Assembly (NCBI GenBank): GCA_009921765.1
Contig: RFXC01000141.1
Span: forward strand, 1 to 11,519
DNA: 11,519 bases
From: Betaproteobacteria bacterium
GTDB lineage: Bacteria; Pseudomonadota; Gammaproteobacteria; Burkholderiales; Burkholderiaceae
Direction: 5' to 3'
Positions 1 to 5,457 of this stretch are shown here, piece by piece. Below the pieces are notes generated by a model that saw only the letters and a program-made list of their open reading frames with translations, did not search any database and was not told the DNA's origin. Both the position numbers and the translations under genes were made by a program. Every line of letters starts with the position of its first letter. Positions within the stretch are counted from its first letter, which is position 1.

Positions 1-1389
1 CCGATCAGCGTCTTCTAGAGATTGCTGCAGCTGCGCTTCGAGTTCCTCCGCGGCAGCCACCGACTCCCGCTGATGCTCGAGTTCGCCTGGGTCGACGTTG
101 GCGAGCTGCGCGAGCTCGAGTTTCAACCGGTCACGCCTGATCTGAAGCGACTCGAGGCTGTTCTGCGCGTTTCGTTGTCGCAGCGCCGACAGTTCGATGG
201 CCTGACTGGATTGCGCCGCCAGCGCGCGGGCGGCCTCGAGCGAAACCCTGGCCTCGCGCACCCTCGCCTCGGCATCCGGATAGGCGTCGGACAGCTGCAC
301 ACAGACCGCGGCCAGTGTCTCCGCCTGCTCGCGGTCGGTTTCGAGCCGCGCGACCGCATCGCCTCGCTCGGCCTCCGTGGAGTCGAGCAGCGCCTTCGCG
401 CGCTGAGCCTGCTGCGCCAACGAATCGAGGCGCTCCCGCAACTGCCCCTGAGTTTGCGCAACCACCCGGATATCGGATTCGAGCCTCGCCACCTCGGCGT
501 TGACGTCATAGAGCCGACCCTGTGCCGCGTGAACCTCGTCTCCCGCAGCGTAGTGAGACGCGCGCACCGACTCGAGCTCGGATTCCAGCCGACGAAGCTC
601 TGCCTGGCGTTCCTCGATCGCGTTGGACGCCGCCGCGATCTGACCCGCTATGCGGCTTTGCTCGGCCACCGCATCATCGCGTCGCAGAATCCAGAGCATG
701 CGCTGCTTCGCGTCCCGGTCGGACTCGAGCTCTCGAAACCGAGCGGCCAGCTCGGCCTGCCGCTCGAGCCGGCCAATCTGGTCGTTCAGCTCACGAAGAA
801 TGTCTTCGACCCGCGTGAGGTTCTCCCGGGTGTCGGAGAGCCGCCCTTCGGTTTCGCGCCGCCGCTCGCGATAGCGGGAGACGCCAGCCGCCTCTTCGAG
901 GAACACCCGCAGTTCTTCTGGGCGCGACTCGATGATGCGGGAAATGGTGCCCTGTCCGATGATGGCGTACGCCCGCGGACCCAGGCCCGTTCCCAGAAAC
1001 AGATCGTGGACGTCTCGACGTCGAACGACCTGGTTGTTGATGGAGTAAATGGACTGCCCGTCACGCCCCAGCACACGCCGCACCGACAACTCGGCAAACT
1101 GGCCCCACGAGCCACCGATGCGGCCGAGGGAGTTGTCGAAGACCAATTCGACCGATGCGCGGGCCGATGCTTTTCGCGACGTTGTGCCGCTGAAGATGAC
1201 GTCCTGCATGGATTCCCCACGCAGCTCTGACGCCTTGGTTTCGCCCAGGACCCACCGAACCGCGTCGATGATGTTGGACTTGCCGCAGCCGTTCGGGCCA
1301 ACGATGCCGACCAGTTTGCCGGGAACTTCAAACGACGTGGGCTCCACGAATGACTTGAAGCCAGACAACTTGACCTGTTTGAGGCGCAC
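1..1389 (-). CDS. smc: Chromosome partition protein SMC, N-terminal 463 residues (runs off left edge)
   Basis: SMC is the ATPase core of the bacterial SMC-ScpAB condensin, which organises and helps segregate the nucleoid. Translating leftward gives an uninterrupted frame to the window edge. Residues 1-23 (LKQVKLSGFKSFVEPTSFEV within them) are the classic SMC start. Walker A is GPNGCGKS at 31-38, followed by NIIDAVRWVLGE. The Q-loop is IGQGTISRII at 144-153 (Gln146). From about residue 165 (EEAAGVSRYRERRRETEGR, then TRENLTRVEDILREL) the chain becomes heptad-rich coiled coil up to the edge. Hinge, return coil, signature motif and Walker B lie outside. The start is a GTG preceded on the minus strand by GGGAG with a 5-nt spacer; it gives the family-typical N-terminus and no better start was seen. 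It is divergent from queF. Identity is very secure; the gene is cut by the window, not visibly broken. Confidence 0.97.
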   Translation of the reverse strand, partial: MRLKQVKLSGFKSFVEPTSFEVPGKLVGIVGPNGCGKSNIIDAVRWVLGETKASELRGESMQDVIFSGTTSRKASARASVELVFDNSLGRIGGSWGQFAELSVRRVLGRDGQSIYSINNQVVRRRDVHDLFLGTGLGPRAYAIIGQGTISRIIESRPEELRVFLEEAAGVSRYRERRRETEGRLSDTRENLTRVEDILRELNDQIGRLERQAELAARFRELESDRDAKQRMLWILRRDDAVAEQSRIAGQIAAASNAIEERQAELRRLESELESVRASHYAAGDEVHAAQGRLYDVNAEVARLESDIRVVAQTQGQLRERLDSLAQQAQRAKALLDSTEAERGDAVARLETDREQAETLAAVCVQLSDAYPDAEARVREARVSLEAARALAAQSSQAIELSALRQRNAQNSLESLQIRRDRLKLELAQLANVDPGELEHQRESVAAAEELEAQLQQSLEDADR

Positions 1390-1439
1390 CCGAACTCCCA
1401 GCGTGAAGGGTCGAGCCGGAACGACCGGCACACCCCCCC

Positions 1440-1445
1440 TATAAT
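1440..1445 (+). promoter_or_regulatory. Candidate -10 element (TATAAT) for queF
   Basis: A perfect TATAAT consensus lies 53 bp before the queF ATG, so transcription would begin near 1452 with a leader of about 47 nt. The hexamer 17 bp upstream (CGGAAC) does not resemble TTGACA and the run CCCCCC precedes the box directly, so the -35 is poor and activation or weak basal activity is plausible. It is the same AT-rich block that carries the smc -10 on the opposite strand. Confidence 0.45.
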
Positions 1446-1449
1446 ATCA
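1441..1449 (-). promoter_or_regulatory. Candidate extended -10 promoter element for smc
   Basis: On the minus strand this reads TGATATTAT, an extended -10 (TGn followed by TATTAT, five of six matches to TATAAT). It would start transcription near 1434 and give an smc leader of about 45 nt. No convincing -35 hexamer was seen at the usual spacing, which is tolerated for extended -10 promoters. It overlaps the queF -10 on the other strand. Prediction by eye only. Confidence 0.5.
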
Positions 1450-1457
1450 CTCGACCC

Positions 1458-1472
1458 GCGGAATCCTTCCGC
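1458..1472 (+). repeat. Small inverted repeat in the queF leader
   Basis: GCGGAA at 1458-1463 and TTCCGC at 1467-1472 form a perfect 6-bp inverted repeat with a 3-nt spacer, located in the predicted queF 5' leader. It could be a leader hairpin or a palindromic protein site. It has no trailing T-run, so it is not an intrinsic terminator, and the A-rich tail of a preQ1-I riboswitch is absent. Confidence 0.4.
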
Positions 1473-1498
1473 CCATTTCCTAACAAATCGCTTTCTAA

Positions 1499-1918
1499 AT
1501 GCCATCCAAACCATCGAAAATATTGGATATTTTTCCGAACCCAAGCCCGGGGCGAGACTACCTGGTTCATTTTGAAGTGCCGGAGTTCACCTGCCTGTGC
1601 CCGCTCACCGGCCAACCCGACTTCGCGCTCCTGGTCATCGACTACGTGCCCGACCGGAGCAATGTTGAACTCAAATCGCTGAAGAACTACATGTGGTCGT
1701 TCCGTAACGAGGGCGCTTTCCATGAGGCGGTGACCAATCGCATCCTCGACGACCTGGCAGGTGCCATCCGTCCCCGGTTCATGCGGCTCATTGCACGCTG
1801 GTATGTTCGGGGCGGCATCTTTACCACCGTGGTCGTTGAGCATCGCAAACGCGGCTGGAAGCCCGCTGCTGCCGTTCAACTCCCCGACTCCGGCACGGCA
1901 CCCGCGTCATTTCGTTAA
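1499..1918 (+). CDS. queF: NADPH-dependent 7-cyano-7-deazaguanine reductase (preQ0 reductase) QueF
   Basis: QueF is a cytosolic tunnelling-fold (T-fold) enzyme that reduces the nitrile of preQ0 to the aminomethyl group of preQ1, the precursor of the queuosine nucleoside in tRNA. The 139-residue protein is the short single-domain type. Catalytic Cys34 lies in [12 protein letters not shown] (31-42), with the acid Asp41. The family motif [17 protein letters not shown] (56-72, including substrate-binding Glu57) is followed by FHEA (His75) and the conserved C-terminal block WYVRGGIF (101-108). Its only cysteines are Cys32 and Cys34. The last 19 residues are a poorly conserved tail. The start is fixed: an in-frame TAA lies immediately before the ATG. 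No Shine-Dalgarno sequence is visible. It is divergent from smc and 24 bp upstream of dapC, so cotranscription with the dap genes is possible. Confidence 0.96.
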   Translation: MPSKPSKILDIFPNPSPGRDYLVHFEVPEFTCLCPLTGQPDFALLVIDYVPDRSNVELKSLKNYMWSFRNEGAFHEAVTNRILDDLAGAIRPRFMRLIARWYVRGGIFTTVVVEHRKRGWKPAAAVQLPDSGTAPASFR

Positions 1919-1924
1919 TAATCA

Positions 1925-1933
1925 ATGAATTAA
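1925..1933 (+). promoter_or_regulatory. Two-codon mini-ORF (ATG AAT TAA) upstream of dapC
   Basis: Within an unusually AT-rich stretch (about 1915-1944) between queF and dapC there is ATG AAT TAA, in the same frame as dapC and ending 9 nt before its TTG start. The purine-rich AAAGAGA at 1932-1938 partly overlaps its stop and is the likely dapC ribosome binding site. Ribosomes on the mini-ORF could modulate initiation at the weak TTG, but the element may be accidental. Confidence 0.25.
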
Positions 1934-1942
1934 AGAGATAAT

Positions 1943-3133
1943 TTGAACCGATTTCTGGATTCGCTGCAGCCCTACCCCTTTGAGCGTCTGAGAGCGCTGC
2001 TCGCTGGCGTCACGCCGTCACGCGAGCATGCAGCGATCAGCCTCTCGATCGGGGAGCCCAGGCACCCTACCCCTCAGCTACTCATTGAAGCCCTCCGTGA
2101 GGCAACGGGCGGCCTCGCGGTTTATCCACCCACCGCCGGCAGCCCTGCGCTCAGGCAGGCGATCGCCGCCTGGCTTGGCCGACGTTACAACATTCCCGCC
2201 CCGGACCCGGACACGCAGGTGTTGCCGGTCAATGGTTCTCGCGAGGCGCTGTTCTCGTTTGCTCAAACGGTGCTTGACCCAGCCACCGGCGCCTGGGTCG
2301 TCTGCCCGAATCCGTTTTATCAGATCTATGAAGGCGCGGCGCTTCTCGCCGGTGGCCGTACCTGGTTCGTCAACCAGGTCGCGTCCGAGGGCTTCCGCTG
2401 CAACTATCAGGCGGTACCGGCCGAGGTCTGGCGTCACTGCAAATTGCTCTTTACCTGTTCGCCTGGCAATCCCACCGGCGCCGTCATGAGCCTCGACGAC
2501 TGGCGCGAACTGTTCGAACTCTCCGACCGTTACGGGTTCGTGATCGCCTCGGACGAGTGCTATTCCGAAATTTACTTTGACGAGACACGGCCGCCATTGG
2601 GCGCCCTCCAGGCAGCGCATCGCCTCGGTCGCACCGACTATCGACGGCTGATGGTGTTTTCCAGCCTTTCGAAGCGTTCCAACGCTCCCGGCCTTCGGTC
2701 GGGGTTTGTGGCCGGAGACGCTAGCCTCATCAAACCGTTTTTGCTCTACCGCACCTATCATGGCGGCGCCATGAGCCCAACGGTTCAGACGGCCTCGATA
2801 GCAGCCTGGAACGACGAACAGCATGTCGTCGCCAACCGACTGATGTACAAGGAAAAATTCGATTCCGTCACGCCACTTGTGGCGCAATCGCTTGAGGTCG
2901 AGCGGCCAGAAGCGGGGTTCTACCTCTGGGCCCGAGTACCCGGCGGCGATGATCAGGCGTTCTGCCAGCAGCTCCTCGCGCAATATAATGTTCTGGTGCT
3001 GCCGGGAAGCTTCCTCGCCCGGGAGCAACAGGGCGTCAATCCAGGTAGTGGCTTTGTGAGGCTCGCGCTGGTCGACAGCCATGAGCAGTGCCTTGAAGCA
3101 GCACGCAGAATTGCCCAGCTGGTCTCCCGCTGA
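1943..3133 (+). CDS. dapC: N-succinyldiaminopimelate aminotransferase DapC
   Basis: This fold-type I, PLP-dependent aminotransferase converts N-succinyl-2-amino-6-ketopimelate to N-succinyl-LL-diaminopimelate, using glutamate as amino donor, in the succinylase route to lysine and peptidoglycan diaminopimelate. The 396-residue length is typical. The N-terminus [19 protein letters not shown] is characteristic of proteobacterial DapC. Visible aminotransferase motifs are [10 protein letters not shown] (35-44), NGSREALF (97-104), SPGNPTG (173-179, Asn176), the PLP-ring aspartate Asp204 in ASDECY, the Schiff-base lysine Lys244 in [16 protein letters not shown], and the carboxylate-binding Arg373 in GFVRLALV. 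The start is TTG, chosen because it restores the family N-terminus and follows a purine-rich AGAGA; no in-frame ATG fits. dapD, for the preceding step, follows 68 bp downstream, which strongly supports DapC over a generic aminotransferase. Confidence 0.95.
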   Translation: MNRFLDSLQPYPFERLRALLAGVTPSREHAAISLSIGEPRHPTPQLLIEALREATGGLAVYPPTAGSPALRQAIAAWLGRRYNIPAPDPDTQVLPVNGSREALFSFAQTVLDPATGAWVVCPNPFYQIYEGAALLAGGRTWFVNQVASEGFRCNYQAVPAEVWRHCKLLFTCSPGNPTGAVMSLDDWRELFELSDRYGFVIASDECYSEIYFDETRPPLGALQAAHRLGRTDYRRLMVFSSLSKRSNAPGLRSGFVAGDASLIKPFLLYRTYHGGAMSPTVQTASIAAWNDEQHVVANRLMYKEKFDSVTPLVAQSLEVERPEAGFYLWARVPGGDDQAFCQQLLAQYNVLVLPGSFLAREQQGVNPGSGFVRLALVDSHEQCLEAARRIAQLVSR

Positions 3134-3145
3134 CGCTTCGCGTCA
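3131..3145 (+). repeat. Short hairpin overlapping the dapC stop codon
   Basis: TGACGC at 3131-3136 and GCGTCA at 3140-3145 form a perfect 6-bp stem around TTC; the first three bases are the dapC stop codon. No T-run follows, so it is not a standard intrinsic terminator. It could stabilise the 3' end of a processed dapC message or be incidental. The rest of the 68-bp dapC-dapD spacer shows no convincing promoter. Confidence 0.4.
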
Positions 3146-3201
3146 CGCGGGTCGTTGCGGGCGGCCATTTTCCATTGTCCTTAACCCTACAGAATCCGCC
3201 G

Positions 3202-4023
3202 ATGAACGCACTGCAGCAGACGATCGAACACGCCTGGGAACACCGCACCGACCTGAGCCCGCGCGCCGCGCCGGTTGAAACTCGCCAGGCCGTTGACCAG
3301 GTCATCGCCGGCCTCAACGACGGGACGCTGCGGGTCGCCGAAAAAGTCGATGGCAACTGGGTCACCCACCAGTGGGTGAAGAAGGCGGTGTTGCTCTCCT
3401 TCCGCCTGGAAGACAACGTGCCGGTGTCCGGAGGCGATCTGCGCTTCTATGACAAGGTACCCACCAAGTTTGCAAACTGGTCGGCCGCCGATTTCGCGTC
3501 GGCAGGCTTTCGCGTGGTTCCGCCAGCGGTGGCGCGACGCGGCGCTTACATCAGCCGCAATGTCGTGCTGATGCCCTCCTACGTGAACATCGGTGCCTGG
3601 ATCGGCGAAGGCACCATGGTCGATACCTGGGCCACAGTGGGCTCTTGCGCGCAAATCGGCGCCAATGTGCATCTGTCGGGTGGAGTGGGCATCGGCGGTG
3701 TCCTGGAGCCGATTCAGGCCAACCCCACCATCATCGAAGACAATTGCTTCATCGGTGCACGTTCGGAAATTGTCGAGGGCGTCGTTGTCGAAGCCAACTC
3801 CGTCATCTCGATGGGTGTGTTCATCGGCGCAAGCACCCGCATCGTGGATCGCCAGAGCGGGGAGATTCTCTACGGTCGGGTGCCGTCCGGGTCGGTGGTC
3901 GTGCCGGGCAGTATGCCTTCGGGCGACGGACGGGTGAGCCTTTACTGCGCAGTGATCGTCAAGCGCGTGGACGCGCAGACGCGCGCCAAAACCGCCATCA
4001 ACGATCTCCTGCGCGGAGACTGA
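3202..4023 (+). CDS. dapD: 2,3,4,5-tetrahydropyridine-2,6-dicarboxylate N-succinyltransferase DapD
   Basis: DapD transfers succinyl from succinyl-CoA to tetrahydrodipicolinate, the committed step of the succinylase branch of diaminopimelate/lysine synthesis; the product becomes the DapC substrate after ring opening. The enzyme is a cytosolic trimer with a left-handed beta-helix. The 273-residue protein matches the E. coli enzyme (274) almost throughout: [15 protein letters not shown] (44-58), [20 protein letters not shown] (122-141), the block from [11 protein letters not shown] through [14 protein letters not shown] (143-170), [20 protein letters not shown] (174-193), and [12 protein letters not shown] (246-257). 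Residues Asp141 and Glu189, implicated in catalysis in the family, are present. ATG at 3202 was preferred over an upstream in-frame TTG at 3175 because homologues begin with a short MxxLQxxIexAW segment. The ArsC-like gene starts 4 bp after its stop. Confidence 0.97.
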   Translation: MNALQQTIEHAWEHRTDLSPRAAPVETRQAVDQVIAGLNDGTLRVAEKVDGNWVTHQWVKKAVLLSFRLEDNVPVSGGDLRFYDKVPTKFANWSAADFASAGFRVVPPAVARRGAYISRNVVLMPSYVNIGAWIGEGTMVDTWATVGSCAQIGANVHLSGGVGIGGVLEPIQANPTIIEDNCFIGARSEIVEGVVVEANSVISMGVFIGASTRIVDRQSGEILYGRVPSGSVVVPGSMPSGDGRVSLYCAVIVKRVDAQTRAKTAINDLLRGD

Positions 4024-4027
4024 CTCC

Positions 4028-4441
4028 GTGTCAAAGCCTGCCGGCGCGCCGGTCATCGACGCCCCCGCTCTCATCACGGTATTCGGCATCCCGAATTGCG
4101 ATCAGGTCCGCAAGGCGCGGGCCTGGCTGCAGGCTGCAGGCTATCAGTACCGGTTTCATGATTTCAGGGCGGATGGCTTGCAGGCCGAGCTCCTCGCAAC
4201 CTGGCTTCGTCACGTTCCCTGGGACTCGCTGCTCAATCGCCGGGGCACCACCTGGCGACGACTGCCGGAATCGAAGCGGTTGGCCGTCACCGACCAATTG
4301 AGCGCCGCAGAGCTGATGCTGTCAGAGCCCACCCTGGTCAAGCGCCCCGTGCTTCAGCAAGGTCAGAAAACGCTGGTCGGGTTTTCGGAGCCGCTCTATC
4401 GGGCGTTTTTTGGGCCGCAAGACGGCGAACCCCGCCCGTGA
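4028..4441 (+). CDS. ArsC/Spx-family thioredoxin-fold protein, YffB type
   Basis: The 137-residue product is a small thioredoxin-fold protein of the arsenate reductase ArsC/Spx family, closest in pattern to E. coli YffB. Visible conserved blocks are ITVFGIPNCDQVRKARAWL (16-34, with the single family cysteine Cys24 and no CXXC pair), YRFHDFRADGL (41-51), RRGTTWRRL (71-79), KRPVL (105-109) and LVGFS (116-120). YffB-like proteins are thought to act as glutathione-dependent reductases, but the physiological substrate is not established, and arsenate resistance should not be assumed because there is no ars gene nearby. The start is GTG with GGAG 9 nt upstream; the first 14 residues are extra relative to YffB. 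It lies 4 bp after dapD and overlaps prmB by GTGA. In E. coli yffB neighbours dapE, consistent with the dap context here. Confidence 0.92.
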   Translation: MSKPAGAPVIDAPALITVFGIPNCDQVRKARAWLQAAGYQYRFHDFRADGLQAELLATWLRHVPWDSLLNRRGTTWRRLPESKRLAVTDQLSAAELMLSEPTLVKRPVLQQGQKTLVGFSEPLYRAFFGPQDGEPRP

Positions 4442-5457
4442 AGCCTGATCGGCGGGCCGGGCGCGTGGCATCGGCGGGCGATGCCACGCAGGAGCTCTGT
4501 ACCCTTCGTGACTGCCTGCGCTGGGCGGTCTCACGGTTCGCGGTTGCCCAGATCGGCACCGGGCACGGGACGGCCTCGCTGTTTGATGAGGCGGTTGCCA
4601 TGGCGCTCTGGTCACTGCACCTGCCCCCAGACGACCTGGATCGCTGGCTTGACGCGCGCCTTGCGCGCAGCGAACGAGAGGCGCTCATCGCCCTCATTGA
4701 ACGGCGCTGCACTGAGCGGGTGCCGGCTGCCTACCTCACGGGCGAGACCTGGCTTCGCGGCGTGTGCTTTCGAAGCGACGCGCGCGCGCTGGTCCCGCGC
4801 TCACTGATTGCAGAATCACTGGACAGCAGCCTCGCGGCATACCTTGAGGCGTTTCAGCGACCGGGCGACTGGCCACGGCGCATCCTCGATTTATGTACAG
4901 GGGGAGGAAGCCTCGCCGTGCTGTGCGCGCTTCGATTTCCCGATGCGCAGATTTGCGCAAGCGATTTGAGCGAACCCGCGCTTGCCTTGGCCGCCGAGAA
5001 CATCAGTCTGCATGGGCTGTCCACGCGAATCGAATTGCTGCAGGGCGATCTGCTTGCCCCGCACACCGGTGAACCCTTCGATCTGATTGTGTGCAACCCT
5101 CCCTATGTCTGCGATGCGTCCATGGCGCTGCTGCCGCAGGAATTTCGAGCCGAGCCGCGCATCGCACTCGCGGGAGGGCCCGACGGCATGCAGCTGGTTG
5201 CCCGGATACTGAGCGAGGCCGCGCAGCACCTCACTGAAAATGGCCTGTTGGTGCTAGAAATCGGCCATGAGGCTCCGCACTTCGAGCGCGCGTTTCCGAA
5301 GCTCGAATTCGCCTACCTGCCGGTCGAAGCGGGCGAACAGATGGTGGTGGCGATTGATGCGCGGGTCTTACACGCGCTCCATTCACCGGGCAGGTCATCC
5401 CGGCGCACCCGTACAGTGAACGCAGCCCGTCAACCTGGGCGTCGGTCAGCCGCGTGA
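4438..5457 (+). CDS. prmB: 50S ribosomal protein L3 N5-glutamine methyltransferase PrmB
   Basis: PrmB is an S-adenosylmethionine-dependent class I methyltransferase that methylates a glutamine of ribosomal protein L3, assisting large-subunit assembly. Visible features: TLRDCLRWAVSRF (22-34) and GHGT (42-45) match the PrmB N-terminal domain; VPAAYLTGETW (95-105) and LVPRS (118-122) follow; the SAM-binding motif I is ILDLCTGGGSLA (149-160); acidic SDLS is at 175-178; the glutamine-methylase signature is NPPY at 220-223, followed by LPQEFRAEPRIALAGGPDG (232-250), which separates PrmB from PrmC. At 339 residues it is longer than the E. coli protein (310): about 17 extra N-terminal residues and a basic C-terminal tail from about 317 (RSSRRTR...GRR). 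The GTG start overlaps the ArsC-like stop (GTGA), suggesting translational coupling; an in-frame GTG at 4465 is an alternative. The stop overlaps the next GTG in the same way. Confidence 0.93.
   Translation: MKPDRRAGRVASAGDATQELCTLRDCLRWAVSRFAVAQIGTGHGTASLFDEAVAMALWSLHLPPDDLDRWLDARLARSEREALIALIERRCTERVPAAYLTGETWLRGVCFRSDARALVPRSLIAESLDSSLAAYLEAFQRPGDWPRRILDLCTGGGSLAVLCALRFPDAQICASDLSEPALALAAENISLHGLSTRIELLQGDLLAPHTGEPFDLIVCNPPYVCDASMALLPQEFRAEPRIALAGGPDGMQLVARILSEAAQHLTENGLLVLEIGHEAPHFERAFPKLEFAYLPVEAGEQMVVAIDARVLHALHSPGRSSRRTRTVNAARQPGRRSAA
4463..4489 (+). repeat. Perfect 11-bp stem hairpin in the 5' end of prmB
   Basis: GCGTGGCATCG at 4463-4473 pairs perfectly with CGATGCCACGC at 4479-4489 around a 5-nt GCGGG loop. 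It starts 25 nt after the prmB GTG, inside the non-conserved N-terminal codons, and contains the alternative in-frame GTG at 4465. GGAG follows at 4491-4494. There is no T-run, so it is not an intrinsic terminator. It may slow or couple translation between the ArsC-like gene and prmB, or be a leftover of a former intergenic region. Confidence 0.7.

Larger units (their letters stand above)
1408..1457. repeat. 8-bp inverted repeat flanking the smc/queF promoter block
   Basis: GGGTCGAG at 1408-1415 and its exact reverse complement CTCGACCC at 1450-1457 bracket the overlapping -10 elements. Their centres are 42 bp apart, close to four helical turns. A shorter inverted pair, GCCGG at 1415-1419 and CCGGC at 1425-1429, sits inside and would form a small hairpin in the smc leader. 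Such spacing would suit two half-operators of a regulator, but this is inference; an 8-bp match in a spacer of this size is not very improbable by chance. Confidence 0.4.

Noticed and set aside
22..1230. 402-codon open frame on the plus strand opposite smc
   Set aside because: It is antisense to a securely identified smc frame; the translation has no recognisable domain and reflects GC-rich codon shadowing.
1446..1498. preQ1 riboswitch in front of queF
   Set aside because: The 6-bp stem at 1458-1472 has only a 3-nt loop and there is no A-rich pseudoknot-forming tail, so the preQ1-I pattern is not met.
2078..3082. 334-codon open frame on the minus strand opposite dapC
   Set aside because: Antisense shadow of dapC, whose protein has complete aminotransferase motifs; no domain or ribosome binding site supports the minus-strand frame.
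3187..4089. 300-codon open frame on the minus strand opposite dapD
   Set aside because: His/Asp-rich shadow of the highly conserved dapD; no plausible protein family.
4126..4142. Short tandem GGCTGCA-like repeat in the ArsC-like gene
   Set aside because: Two to three imperfect copies within conserved codons (LQAAGY); no sign of a functional or variable repeat.
4028..4441. Arsenate reductase for arsenic resistance
   Set aside because: The pattern is YffB type, in a dap/prmB operon with no arsB, arsR or arsH nearby.
4463..4489. Rho-independent terminator
   Set aside because: The stem is strong but followed by CAGGAGCTCTG rather than a T-run, and it lies inside an open coding frame.
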